Assembly (NCBI GenBank): GCA_024336345.1 | Contig: JANFOG010000007.1 | Coordinates: forward strand, 868,001-932,000 | DNA: 64,000 nucleotides | Direction: 5' to 3' | DNA from: Mariannaea sp. PMI_226 | Lineage: Eukaryota > Ascomycota > Sordariomycetes > Hypocreales > Nectriaceae | In this document: piece after piece, positions 21,467 to 33,970 of the stretch | How positions within the stretch are numbered: the first letter of the stretch is position 1 | Layout: every line of letters begins with the position of its first letter | Notes under the pieces: model-generated | The model's database searches: none | What the model was told of the DNA's origin: nothing | What the model saw: the letters and a program-made list of their open reading frames with translations, nothing else | Made by a program: the position numbers and the translations under genes

Positions 21467-24400
21467 CGGAGAATGCGCTATCTATTAACATATATACATA
21501 TACATATATATAGCAATGATATGTTTTGGACTCGGGTTTGGACAGTTGCACGCGCATTTGCTAACGATCTTCTACAGCACGCTGACGCCAACACAGTCAA
21601 TAAACCCTTGATGGGCAGAAGATTGGCCTCGATCGGGTAATTAATATCTAATATAATATAGATGGTTATATATATTCTTCAGTAGTTAATTAAAGTTCGC
21701 GTTGTTACATACATGGAGCAATCTGATGGCTGTTAGCGCGATACACGCGAAGTCTTGAATTTTGCTGGTTACGTGGAGATTAGGGAGGGAGAAATTGAGG
21801 TAAGAGTAATTAGGAGGCATTTGCCCATTTTAATAACCGCCCAGCCAGTTGCTACACGCGCCATCCCGATAACGACCCCAGTCATTGCGTCTCTATTTTG
21901 ATTTTTGGTTTGTGTTTGTTGGTTTCGATGGCATCGCTCACCTAAGGTCGCGCGCGTCCGGGTGAGCCAGCTCCTTAGGCATCAACTGTGGGCTCCGTCA
22001 GCACTGGCCATCTTGGGAGAGCAAAATGCGGATGTTCCAATGAGTTTAAGGGGACTTCTGTAAAACTACATAACTATCTGAGGGGGTTTATACAAGGAAT
22101 ATATACTCCGCGGAATACGAGGGACGGGGGGTTATCGCATTGGTTCTTGTTTCCTGGTGCGCGGCTTGTGCGATCAACTATGCGGGACTGGGTATTATAC
22201 AGTGAATCAACCTACTGGGTCACCCCAATGCAACCAATGCAACGACCAGCAATAGGGACTGACCCTAGCGGCACGAATGAACCCGTTGACGGGCAACAAG
22301 AATTGCATCAGCATCGCCAATCAAGGGGCGTCGACGGGCGAGAACAGAGGCATCCAGTGAATGAAGGCACTTACCGTCGGCAACGAATGTACCATGTGAT
22401 AATGACGAATGCACCTAGCGTTTGCCAATAAAGGCGCCAATTGAAAACGATACATGTAAATATCATTACAAACGAATACACTTAGGCATAAAAACACTAA
22501 TACATATAGCTAAAGTCATTAGAACATGGCTGCAGTTATAGGATCCAAAATGAAACTGCATATTGGCTCGAGTCGATGTCGGTCGGGCGGTCAGTCGGTG
22601 TGTTACTAGTTCAGCAGTTTGCTGCATGTCATCCACTTCTACAAGTTCGCGCCCGCCGTCCATTGCAAAAGGCAAAAGGCATGTGTTCCAAATTAGGTCG
22701 CATTCCGGCTTAGTAGATACTATTCTTCTCTAGGTGTCGGTGTGAGGTGTGAGCTGTTGCTACTGCGGCTGTTGATGTCGAACAGGTCGGCAAGGTGCTC
22801 ATCGGCAATTGAGCCCATGCTAGAATGTACAGCCGCAGCTTTAGTTGAGTCCAATGACCTTACCCATCAGCATTCACATCCTCCTTTGGAGGTGGAGTGG
22901 CACTGTTGGTTCATCAACGTGCGAGCTGCGATGAGCACTCATTTGTTTGTTGGAGCCGCCGTCTCTTTCGCGCTCGTCTGCGCCGCGAATTCCGTTTCAG
23001 CTTAGGCGGGCTGGCTAGAAACGTCCGTGGCGCTGTTGTGGAAGCTGTAGTGGTGGTTGTAATTGGTGGTGGTGGTGGTTACGGGACCAGCGATTGTGAG
23101 GAGGCATATTGTGGTTCGTATTAGCAGTGCCAGTAACATGACCGCTTGCTCTCCCGAGTCTCCTCACATGTCTCCCGAATCTCGACATGTTTAAGCTGCT
23201 CCTGAGGCTTTGCCACTATCGAATCAGTACCCGGATGCAAGCATCGTCCAGCCTTCATAAGGATATAGTGCCTTGGTGATTGTAAAGGTGGTTATACTAT
23301 AAATTACCTTGCCTGAGTGGGAAATATGTACGGTTGAAGGAGGATTGTTTGGTACGTACTAGACGGAATCAAGCCGTGAAAATAAGAATGTAAAGCAAAT
23401 GCCTTTGGTTCAATACGGTAATAGTCAACCCAAATCAAACCACAATCCCGGTACTCCTACTTGAGAGCCACGCAAGGATTTTGCGATTTAGCAACTTGGT
23501 TCTTCACTCAACTTAAAGTTTTCTCTATAAATTTAAGCTTTTATAACGACCAAATCAGCATCGTCCATGTTCTAATAACATCCGATTGCTATGGCGACTA
23601 ATATCTTTTCGGCTCCCCTAATTCGCTGCTAAATGTCCAGCTTAACTCCTCTGAGATACGCCACACCAGTAGACGAAAATATTCCTCGCTGGAAACATAT
23701 CTGTCGGTACATGGGAGAAAGAGTCTCGAGACGGGATGGGAATACGTCAGAAGCATGCCTAATTCAAAGGGAATATCTGAAAGAATATCTATGGCCATTT
23801 GCTCGCTCGTGAGGTGTGAATGACATCCGATACGACCAAGGGAACACCGTAATGCAAACGCTAAATTATGTCTCCAAATTGAAGATAGAGGCGAAAGAAG
23901 AGAGGGGGGAAATGGTAGAAGAGCGTCCAGCCACGCTAAGCATGGAGATCTCGGTGACCAAAAACAGGAAAAACTCAATTAGTACACAAGCTCCCTCAAA
24001 AGATCTTCAACTATTTGCGTCAATGATTTATGGTTAATGACCATTGACAACACCCCTTAACGAGGGTGAGCCTCCTCTTACGCCATACCGTCGTCGTAGG
24101 CTTTCTACCTAGCGAGGTGACGCTCGAGTAAAGATAGATAAGAGTGACTCGGGCGTTTTATTCGGTGTCAGTCTACGGAGATCCGCATGGACCTCCGGCC
24201 CTCCTGTGGCCAAGGATTTTGGAATGTGGGCGCACGTGGGACGGGAGCGATCCGTTGATTTGACAGGGGAGTCCTTCACAAGCCTTCCTTATTCTCATGC
24301 TGATCCAGCTGGACGATGTCAGAACTTTCTTAAGGGCTCTTAGAACACAGCGGCGTTTGCCTTCTGTTCAGTCAGTCGGTCAGCCAGCCAGTCATTCATA

Positions 24401-24792
24401 CAGATCACTGGGCGGGAGAAGTGGCTACGACTGTGGATGTGTGCAGAAGCCATCGGTTTGGGACAGAGCTCAAGGATACCAGATGGTCCAGTCAGTTCGT
24501 TGGAAACATTCCGCGGCAAGAAAAAAGAATTTTAATCTTGGGGGTTCTTTCATATTTAAATCAAGCTGGCCTTGGCTCGTGAAAAATAATTATTTAAGAT
24601 ATTCTACTTCCTTTGCCTTGATCGCAGATGTAATGGCCTCAAGTTGTTTGGTTATCAGGTCCATCCAAGTATACGAGTGATCAAAAACAACAAACAACAT
24701 TCGCATCTTCTTATTTTCACTTGTAACTCGTTTTCAATTACGTTCTCCTTCTTGGAATACATTATTAAAACCCTTCCCTTTGATCCCTGCCA
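21467..24792. other. long intergenic region
   Basis: About 3.3 kb. TA-rich repeats (TATATACATATACATATATATAG) lie just after the transporter, near 21490-21515. A short GTGG/GGT microsatellite lies at 23048-23083. Open frames on both strands give arginine- and cysteine-rich, unfamiliar translations and were not called. The last several hundred bases should be the phosphate transporter promoter; pyrimidine-rich sequence precedes its ATG. Confidence 0.5.
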
Positions 24793-26758
24793 ATGCTTGA
24801 CAAAGAGACGGCTGCCCCCCGGGCCGCTGTCGCTAAGACAGCCGGAGGCAACAGTGCTTTCCGCAACATCCACAACGAATTTGCTCACATCGCTGACCCC
24901 AACGAGCGCCGTCGTCTTGCCCTCGCCGAGATTGATAAAGCTCCCTTTGGCTGGTATCATGTTCGAGCCTGTGTCGTCGCCGGCGTCGGCTTCTTCACAG
25001 ACTCTTACGATATCTTCTGCGTCTCCATGCTGACTATCATGCTTGGCATTGTCTACTATCCCGCCACAGGCAAGCTTCCTAACAGCACTGATAATGCCAT
25101 CAAGCTCTCAACTTCGGCTGGTACTGTTGTTGGCCAACTTGGTTTTGGTATGTTGGCTGACATCGTTGGTCGAAAGCGCATGTACGGTCTGGAACTTATC
25201 ATCATCATCTTTGCTACCCTCTCTCAGGCCTTATCTGGTGGCTCTCCGTCAACCTCTATTATCGGAATTATAATCTTCTGGAGAGTTATAATGGGCGTGG
25301 GTATTGGAGGGGATTATCCCCTTTCTTCGATTATTACTTCTGAGTAAGTTCTTTTGCTAAATCTGTGTTCGAGCCTTCTTCTGCTGACACATTGCGAAAA
25401 AGATTTGCGACTACCAAATGGCGAGGAGCCATGATGGCTGCCGTCTTTGCCATGCAGGGCTTTGGCCAGCTCTGTGCTGCGCTGGTCATGATGTTTATAA
25501 CTCTCGGCTTCAAGTCCGATCTAAAAATTGCTCCCAATATACACAGCTGCTCTGGAGATTGCCAGGTCGCCGTCGATCAGATGTGGCGTATCCTCATCGG
25601 CTTTGGCGGCGTTCCCGCTTCCATTGCCCTTTACTGTAAGTGCCTTAGCGCCACCACCGTCTTTAAGCACCACAGATTTGACATGGGGGGCTAATTTTGG
25701 CGGGTGGAACCAACCCCAGACCGTCTAACCATTCCTGAGACTCCTCGTTATACCTTTGACGTTGCTCGCGATATCGAAAAAGCTGATGAGGATGTCAAAG
25801 CATATATGACGGGTAGACATGAGGGTCAGACTGACGAAATCACCCGAGCTCAGGTCCACCAAGGTGCTCGCGAGAACCTTCAGGTGCCCCAGGCTGGATG
25901 GAGAGACTTCTTCCACCACTACGGCAAGCTTAAGAACTTCTCGCTTCTTCTAGGAACTGCTGGCTCATGGTTTTGCCTCGATGTGGCCTTTTATGGCCTC
26001 AGTTTGAATAATGGCACTATTCTCGAAGTTATTGGCTATTCAACCAAGGATGCTCATAACGTATATGAGTACCTTTATAATACCGCTGTTGGCAACATCA
26101 TTATTGTTCTTGCTGGCGCTGTTCCAGGTTATTGGGTTTCTGTTGCGACGATTGACACACTTGGCCGAAAAACCATTCAACTTGGTGGTTTTATTATTCT
26201 TACGGTTCTCTTTATCGCATGTACCGCCCTACTTCCAATTCCTTTTACTAGTACTAACGAAATATTCAGATTATGGGTTTCGCTTATAATGTTATTTCTT
26301 CTGGTGGCCTACTTGCGATCTATGTCCTTGCCCAGTTCTTCTTCAACTTTGGTAGGCTTTTTTCTTCCATCTTCTTCCTTTGATAGCTATTAACTAACAG
26401 ATTAGGCCCCAATACTACCACCTTTATTGTCCCTGGTGAAGTCTTTCCCACTCGTTACCGGTCCACTTCCCACGGTATCTCTGCAGCATCCGGTAAAATT
26501 GGATCCATTATTGGACAGGGAGCCATCTCGACGCTTCGTACCCACGGTGCGACTCCGACTAATGATGCTCCCTGGATGAATCATGTTCTTGAAATTTATG
26601 CACTTTTCATGCTCATCGGCTGCTTTACTACCCTACTCATTCCAGAGACTGCTCGCAAGACTCTTGAGGAGCTTAGCGGCGAGGATGACTATGCCAACCG
26701 TCATGTGAGCGTTGACAACGAGTCTCATACCGAAACGCCTGAGAGATCTAGCGTTTAG
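24793..26758 (+). CDS. high-affinity inorganic phosphate transporter, PHO84 type (MFS, PHS family)
   Basis: Exons 24793-25343, 25403-25635, 25720-26216, 26270-26351 and 26406-26758 (1716 nt, 571 aa). Diagnostic stretches of the phosphate:H+ symporter family are present: GVGFFTDSYDIFC in helix 1, GFGMLADIVGRKRMYG in the loop, and GVGIGGDYPLSS in helix 4. TIPETPRYT starts the central loop, FFFNFGPNTTTFIVPGEVFP lies in the C-half, and a final PETARKTLEE follows. The protein imports phosphate with protons at the plasma membrane and in other fungi is induced by phosphate starvation. The third intron (26217-26269) needs a GC donor: only this choice gives FIIMGFAYNVIS, and a perfect TACTAAC branch site lies before its AG. 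Confidence 0.92.
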
Positions 26759-28084
26759 GAGTGGGAGATGTTTATTGTCATGATGACATAGATGGATATT
26801 CCGGTGCTGCATCTCACGTCCTGTGTCAGCCTCAGATCACGTGCACGTGGCCCCACAAATTTCTCACCAAACACCGTCAGTTTGACCATGAACCAGGCAG
26901 TGAACTCTTATAAGTTTACTCTAAGTGATTTTTTTATTATTATTTAATATAATGTTTTAACTAGTTTGTTAATACAAATCAATTATAATCTGATTTATCT
27001 AATTTAAAAAATTATATAACTGGTTGGCAGTCTATTGAACTATCAAATAGCTGTCTATTAAGGCTGACAACAAAATGGCTATCTGGCGTTAATAATACCA
27101 GCATTCGCCCTACAAATGCCCCGCAAGCGCCACTGCGGGGACCGCCGCTCTGGGAGAGTGTCACGGTTGTGCTCGACCGTTGCACCAAAGGGCAAAAGTT
27201 TGGTTAATAATCGCTATGTGAGCAATTATGCAAGCACGCAACTACTATTATAAGCCCACGGTGAACCAAGCCGTGACAGAGAGGGGGATAATTGTAACAC
27301 CGGCCCGTGAGGCCCACTCGTGTGAGCTAGCATATCGTGAGAAGCGCAAGCTTCAGTCTTGAATATACGGGAGCCCTATATTTCACTATAACTAGCTACC
27401 CTCTCCTTGTGATATCTTTATCTGTAACAAGCAGCATAGCTCACTCTCACGATTGCAAGCCTTCCTAACAATAACTAATACATAAACCACAATCATTACC
27501 ATTAGATAATCTACTTAATTGCTTAGCTTTCAATATAACTTGGTTACCACAATCTACTTATGCATTGCCAGATGTAACACCTAAAGTGACTGCTTCCGCT
27601 ACTGCTCAATATAATGCTCTAATCCTTCTGCTAACATAAACCTTCCGACCTGGTTTATCCATTGGGAGCCGATCAGATCGTTATAATCTGCCAGCTGGCG
27701 GATGATTTTGGGCGTGGGTTTTCCTCCCAACCAATTATATATCTCACTAGATTTTCCCTAGAGAGATAACCGGGCTTAGAACTACTAAAACAGAAGACAA
27801 ACATCTCTTGCCACTAGGTAGAAACCCCTGATATACCTTAATATACCCCTTCAGCAACAGACAGGATGGTCTGGGATGGTGGCAAGGTTTGACTCAACCA
27901 GATACGTCTCGCCATTATATGACCAGTTACCATATAGCATATTCCCATCAAACATACATTGGTCAAAGATTTGCCTAGGATTATTAGCTTATATAAAAAT
28001 GCCTTTTATTTCCCACGTACTGAATTGCACCCTATAATAGATAATTAGTTTATATACAAAAGCATAAGGGGTATAAGGAGGTAT
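26759..28084. other. AT-rich gene-free tract with repeat remnants
   Basis: Strongly AT-rich sequence, particularly 26930-27030, with no protein-like frame. It contains a hairpin with arms CCCCGCA (27119-27125) and TGCGGGG (27134-27140), one arm of a long-distance inverted repeat (27159-27228), and TGTAACACC twice about 280 bp apart (near 27293 and 27572). The composition suggests decayed transposon DNA, possibly altered by RIP, though no dinucleotide count was made. Confidence 0.55.
27159..27228 (+). repeat. 70-bp inverted repeat, arm A (TGTCAC terminus)
   Basis: This 70-bp segment recurs in reverse complement at 28973-29042 with 64 of 70 matching bases by hand alignment; most differences are transitions. 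It starts with TGTCACGG. The complementary CCGTGACA lies at 27271-27278, so 27159-27278 reads as a 120-bp unit with imperfect terminal inverted repeats. It could equally be a fragment of an LTR, since many begin TGT and end ACA. Confidence 0.75.
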
Positions 28085-28393
28085 CTATTGTACCATGCAG
28101 TTGCTAAATCCAGAGCCGAGATTATTTGTTCGAGTGATATTGACATCCATGCTCTGACCATAATAGCCAAATGGTTTACCATAGAAGGAGTTTGTCATGC
28201 ATGGCTGGTCGTTGGCACAAGTATCTTGGCCTCCGCACATTTTATTTTGCGCGTCTGAGTATTGCCCTCCCCAATCGCTAGGTTTAGTCATCCTAGGTAC
28301 GTTGTAATGAGAAGTAGGCGCGGGCCCCCAACAATCAGCTGCAATGGCTGTTGCTATAAAAATATTTATAGCTGAGAGAGTTATTAGCTTCAT
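28085..28393 (-). CDS. small secreted cysteine-containing protein, candidate effector
   Basis: A single-exon frame of 102 aa begins with a clear signal peptide, MKLITLSAINIFIATAIAA, cleaved before DCWGPAP. The mature part is about 83 residues with five cysteines, several Tyr and Gly, and one potential N-glycosylation site (NITR). The odd cysteine count and abrupt end (SNCMVQ) suggest the C-terminus could be shortened. An alternative GT-AG intron (28032-28093) would replace the last two residues with about 15 others, but nothing supports it strongly. It sits alone in an AT-rich tract between the two arms of an inverted repeat. I do not recognise the family. Secretion is well supported; any role in host interaction is inference from size, cysteines and location. 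Confidence 0.7.
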   Translation of the reverse strand: MKLITLSAINIFIATAIAADCWGPAPTSHYNVPRMTKPSDWGGQYSDAQNKMCGGQDTCANDQPCMTNSFYGKPFGYYGQSMDVNITRTNNLGSGFSNCMVQ

Positions 28394-28972
28394 ATTTGAT
28401 ATTATAGAAGAAGACGCAAATTGAGGGGCATAGAAGGCCGGTATGTGGTTGTGGAGAGGTCCTACGGTCTGTTATATATACTTTAAGATCCCGACGTCAA
28501 AGGGTACACACCAAGCTATAAATATAGTAACAATAACGTAAATAATTAGTCAAATTAGGATGCAAGAAGGGATTGCTATTCCTTCTATTAGTAAAACAAT
28601 CCTATAGGGTTATTCTAAGTCATCCTCGCTATTTCCTATAGGGTTGTTGTTAGTTATACTCACTAAATCCTATAGGATTTCTATTAGTTCTACTTGTGTA
28701 GGGTTTCGGTTATTAGCTCTGTGTCACCTTGGTCAACTGGCTAGCTAAGTCACTTAAGGCTTGATTTATAAGAGCTTGGTCTATACCGTAATGACTTAGT
28801 AATATGGTTACCCTACGAGCTAGGCTTGTTGTTGGGTTTGATAATTGCGGCAGGTATTTCATTAGGCATAGTCATCTGAGCCTCCCTCCTCTCCGCAATA
28901 TTAATCCCTGTTATGAGGGGTTTTCTTGTCCCGCCCTTTCTATTTGATTTCCTGACCGGCAATCCACGGAAG
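28394..28972. other. AT-rich flank with CCTATAGG repeats
   Basis: Upstream of the secreted-protein gene. A short motif CCTATAGGG or CCTATAGGA recurs three times between about 28600 and 28685, in near-tandem copies spaced 30-40 bp apart. A TGTGTCACCTTGG at about 28719 could pair with the TGTCAC end at 29042 as terminal inverted repeats of a 320-bp unit. Confidence 0.4.
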
Positions 28973-29042
28973 TAATTGCTCACATAGCGATTATTAACCA
29001 ATCTTTTGCCCTTTGGTATAACGGTCTGGCACAATCGTGACA
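28973..29042 (-). repeat. 70-bp inverted repeat, arm B
   Basis: Reverse complement of the segment at 27159-27228, 64 of 70 bases matching. On its own strand it starts with TGTCACGATTGTG. It is embedded in a longer open frame (28813-29187, minus strand) whose translation is rich in Arg, Lys and Pro. That frame may be a transposon-derived coding relic but matches nothing I can name. Confidence 0.75.
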
Positions 29043-32000
29043 GGGCCCTCAGTAATTTAATCCTACAAAAAAAGATGCCTATCCAGGCCAGTGCGGTTGT
29101 TCGCATCATTTCAGCCTGTGTAGCCTTCCTGCGTGGACATAGCCCCCTAATCATCGAACCCAGCCTCCTGGGCAGTAAATGAACCAATACGATATTTCGC
29201 TTTCTTTAGCTGCTGAAAGTCCTTCTCATATGTTCCCCTTTATCTGTACATTGCAACCTAAGGGTAGAACACAAGTACATATCCGAGGCACGCGTAGCTA
29301 CGGAGACATCTTCCAGATATAACGTAGCGGCCTCTGCAGTTCAGTTTTTCATCCGCGCGAGCCTGCTCGCCAAGCATGGCGAACATATTAAATGTCTTAC
29401 AAGTTGCCATGGCTCTCCATTCTGGCTCATGTTTCACTCTGATTGCTCTCCTACATTAGGGGCTTTGAACTGGGAATGTCTCTTTCGGTGCTGACTAAAA
29501 CCGTTGAAAACCGGCCCGGAGTAGTCTAAGACGGATATCGTCAAACGTGGCACTACGCCCACATAATCCGAGGAGCGCTGTTTGTTGTAATCATGGTGTC
29601 GGCTCTAGGCATGCTACAATCGTAATGATGCTTAGAAGCTAGCGCCCTTCCCATGGTTCTCGTATCGGGTCGCTTACTTACCAACCACGGCCTCATCCCT
29701 CTCCGAAGTTGAAAAAAGGAAGAAAACAGCGGGATGAATAGTAATTCCATTAATTTTCGCTTCTGTTAACTTAGACACAGCTACTAGAAAGGATTGTTGT
29801 GACACTCTTATCCTGCCCAAGAGTTCTGCTACAACTTTAATAACAGGGGATTTGCCTGCGCTCCCTGAACAACGCAACTTATAATTGTTGAAGATTGCTG
29901 CTGCTAGCAGCCCTTAACGCCCTTTACTTTGTCCTCTGTCTAATATCTCACCCGCGTCTTCTTGTATTCCTCGTTAACCCTTGGCTCCCTCGAAATGCTG
30001 AGAGGCTGATGAGAATGCGATGGGTTCCTTCACAGCGTGAATCGCATGTTTGGCCCCTTGAAAGACTTGATAAGTTCCTGAGACCTTCCTCCCCCAGCTG
30101 TAACCCTTGATCAAATATTCAGATCCACCTAGCTCTCACCCTAGTTACAGCTACAGGAGTTCAATCATCACATCATTGCTGATTGTCATTGATCTCTTGT
30201 ATTTGTTGCTCAGACCGATCATAAAAAGCCTCCCTCCCAATTACTGGTCTGCAACGGACATGGTCCTACCTGCACAGCCCCCGTTCTCATTCCCCAACAA
30301 CCGCACCCCCACAGGCCGTTCGGCTGGTTAAAATCAATATCTATTGCGTCGTCGTCCTTTCGGTGAGTTCAAGGCACGGACAGAATTAGGTCGAGGTAGT
30401 TATTGTACTATGACCAACCCCTTGGACATTCACAATTCCAAATAGGTGCTTCCTGAGCGGGGGAGGGTGCTTGCTAAGCTGTTGCCATAATTAGATGTCA
30501 TGAAGTGTCTATATTGCTCTGTTAAGCTGCCTCCAATTGTGAACTACGTAGTTTTTCCGTACTAGTCATAAATCGCGCATGTATTATGAATTATCATGCC
30601 GAGTGCTCCTTCATGGCTGCCAGACCCTGCGTGACTCGCACGTGAGGTTGGCTCAAGTTGAAGGATTAGGATTTATTAGTTCGGTGGGTGTCGCTACTCA
30701 CTTTGCTTTGGGGCATTTGACTTGTTGGATGTACGTAGGTGATTAGGCCCCAAATTCGCTCAAGAGCATACAAAATTATGATAATTATTTTGCAAGCATA
30801 AAAGACGCATAATATGAAATACCCAAGCCGCCATAGGTCTGAAGATGTATCTTTTAGATTGATCAAAATAATTAATGATTTGTACTCAGCTTGTAGTATT
30901 TACACGAACGTAATCATGTCCAACTCCCAATAGCCCTGTTATATCTTCTTAGTAATGCATGCATAGGCTTTGGCAAATTTGCCAAGATTCGGTTCAAAAT
31001 TCGCTCGTTTTTCGCGCACAGCGCAGCAAGTCTCGTCACCACCATTTTGGAAGGGATGCCTATCTCTCATCATCAGTGACAAGCTAACTGTGCTATAAAA
31101 AAAATATGGAGTATCGGTGGTGCATACTTATTTTGTGTCTGACGCTTGCTGCATCCCTGTAAATGTAATCAAGTCCGGACTTTTTTTTTATTCCAAATAA
31201 GGGTTGGTGGGGATTGATAAGCATTTATCTTTCGTTGTAGTACAGTACTCCAGCACTTGCTACAGTGCACATAGATGATGCTCTTGATGGTATATGTGCA
31301 ACTTCGTATCCCGCAGTAGCTACATCGGATTGACGAAATATGATAACGGTGAGAATGGCCTTTTGACCTGCCTACTAGAACTTGCCATACTTATTCGAGC
31401 TTCTCTTACGTTTTGAAAAAATATCTTGTCCTGGTGTTGGATTCCCCGAGTATAATCACATCGGAAAGCGATGAATTGAGTGGCCGCGTAGCCTAAACCT
31501 CATACCCCTACACCGTCAGGGCGCCCTGCCGCCATTGAATTCCTCGCAGTCTTCACACATCATACCCTCCGCAGCCAAGTGCCTCAAAAATAATAGAGGT
31601 AGTTTTCAGCAGTTTGCCACGCGGACAGTGTCATGTCTTTTGTTATTACCCAAGGAGACACTTAATAATGCTACCAACGTTACCACGTATAACCTCACAC
31701 TCTCTCTGAGACTGTCGCATTCAGGGTGCTCCGCGATGCTGAAACCCATCCAGGCGACGGTGCGCTCATTTCTTGATATTGCTGGTGGAAGTACTCACCT
31801 TCTAAACATATGGTGGTGAAGAATATCATGCGACAACGAGTTTTCGTAATGAGAAGCAGCCCAATATCGGTTATGTGACAGTCGACCAAGTCGCAGGCAT
31901 AGATCATGTGCTTCTCCCCCCATCAGAGCAAGGTGTCGATTGTCAAGCAGACTCCGGTGACTTCACCGTCACAATACTTGAAGTTTGCATAAGTCTCGGC

Positions 32001-33970
32001 GGTGGAATTGGAGCGTCACGCGGCGCGAAGAGTGAAACCTAAGCCTCTCGCCATCTGCAGATCCAGTGTCCGTAATGGAGGTCCGCACATTTGTCCCGGG
32101 TTAAATTGGCATTGATTCCTCGACTCTGAGAGAGCAGAGGTCTAGCGAATCACGTTTAAATATTTCCAGCTTGCTGAGGATCTGTGGCTTTTTTTTTTGT
32201 CTCTGAGTGGTGGAAATTTGCTCACCATTCCACTGCCGATTTCTTCTCGAGCGACGCCTGAGTCTCGGGAAGCGTAATGGATGGGCTCCATGAAACTTCG
32301 GGAACGATAGAGCCGATCATCTCGGGCTAGGCTGAGCATTTATTAAGTGAGATTGATCTCGGCGATGTATCGGAGTGCATGAATAGAGGACATAATGAAA
32401 CTTGGACGGGGGTTTTTGACAACGGCTGGAATATGAATTCCTGCCCGGACAATAACATGCTAGTTAGACGGAATGTGACTTCGAAACTTGTGTTTTGAAC
32501 AATACGAAGAGGTTTCTTTAGCCGCTAACAAAGACCAGAGCGACCTTCAGAGGCAAATGGCCGGCTGCAAGTCTTTTTAGGGTTCTAAACGCTACGGTTT
32601 CTCGACATTGAGACTGTTCAAATATGTTCTAAAGCTTATGATAAAATCCACGTTTGCAATAAAATACTTCATCCGTCCGGCTTCCAAATATGAGGTAAGG
32701 GGCTTGTGCATTGACGAAATGGTAACTCCCAGAGGAAGGGACTCAAGTGATCCAAATATTCATGTAGTGTAGGAGAGTGTTGCGCCACATTTTATTCGCA
32801 CCGTGCGAAACCCAGATCCTTAGTATGGCCGCGTGTGAAAATATGTCTGATATTAATCTGTAGACACCGGCGAGATTCAAAAGGGGAGCCACTGTAGAAA
32901 CAGGGAGATATACCAAACCCTCTACCTGTATGGGACATCCAATTGCTAAAATTGCCAGTGTTTAGGTACAAAACCTCTTGAACAGATCTATAGCGCCGAT
33001 TCTGCTTATATGACTCGCGTACCTGCATATCCGCCCAAGTATGCCTTGGTTATACAATGCCTATTTAGTGGAATTCAAAGTGCCCTACCTGGTACTTTAA
33101 GTCATATATCGTTGCTTGTCTCTAATCACATTCTGTTGAAGGTCTAGGGTAATCTTGCAAAAGACTTTAGCCCGTTGTTACTCTTATGCATTATAGATTA
33201 TTTCAAGAGGTACTATATTTTTCTGATTATGGAGGCATACTTTCTCTTTCTTCTAGCATCTTCTTTTATTAAGCTCGATCAATCATCTCCTGCGGAAAGT
33301 CGGCCTTGGCTATGGTCCTGATCATACCGATCGTCATTCTCCATAGCCACGACAAACAACGGGCGGCGGGTTACCTTACCTTTATCGCCTTATTGAAGCA
33401 ATTCGCGTTGACTTGATAACACCTCGGTTGCTACTACTATGCTCTCCATCTCAAAAAGGTAAACTGCTTCGTATTATGTTCATTTAGCCTTACCCAGCTT
33501 TGCGAACCCAAGAAATGGCTTCTCGTGAAGGGATTCTCTTTATTTGCCGAAAAGTGTACAGGGATGGACTACTTTTTTTTCTTCCTTTTTTTTTCAAAAC
33601 AAAAAACAACCCCTCTGCAGTATTGAGGAGATGGCACACTGGGGAAACAGAATCTCAAGTATGGTGTCCCTTGCGGCAATATATACTAGAGAAAACGAAT
33701 AAAACGAGGCATAATATCTGTATTACCATAACAAGAAAACTTGACTAATTGATTAGAATATCTGTTACCGTAAAAACAAGGAACCCGTCAATGACCCGCT
33801 AAGCTTATCCTCCAGCTGAGCACTCCATCCAGCGGTAGAAGACTACAATATAACAGTTGGATAATTTTCGTGAAGCCAGTTGGTCATCTAGAGTCACCAT
33901 TCACGTAAGCATGCAGCCATAATTCGTGACCTAGCTGATGACGTTGGGAGAAGCAATGTAAGTTACTCAC
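29043..33970. other. 5-kb gene-poor region
   Basis: No convincing gene. Open frames here are short, and exon-like pieces near 31700-32340 on the minus strand could not be linked into a model. AT-rich homopolymer runs occur near 31100-31190 and 33570-33610. The left part (29050-29200) continues the repeat-derived sequence. The tract may hold decayed mobile elements beyond recognition by eye. Confidence 0.45.

Noticed and set aside
21988..22431. 147-codon + strand frame
   Set aside because: Starts with a non-ATG codon, no domain, biased composition; unlikely to be coding.
28031..28093. Extra 3' exon for the 28.1-kb secreted protein
   Set aside because: Splice signals are possible but the added 15 residues show no conserved feature; the simple single-exon model is preferred.
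28813..29187. 124-codon minus-strand frame overlapping inverted-repeat arm B
   Set aside because: Possible transposon relic, but no transposase, integrase or reverse-transcriptase motif was found, so not called as a gene.
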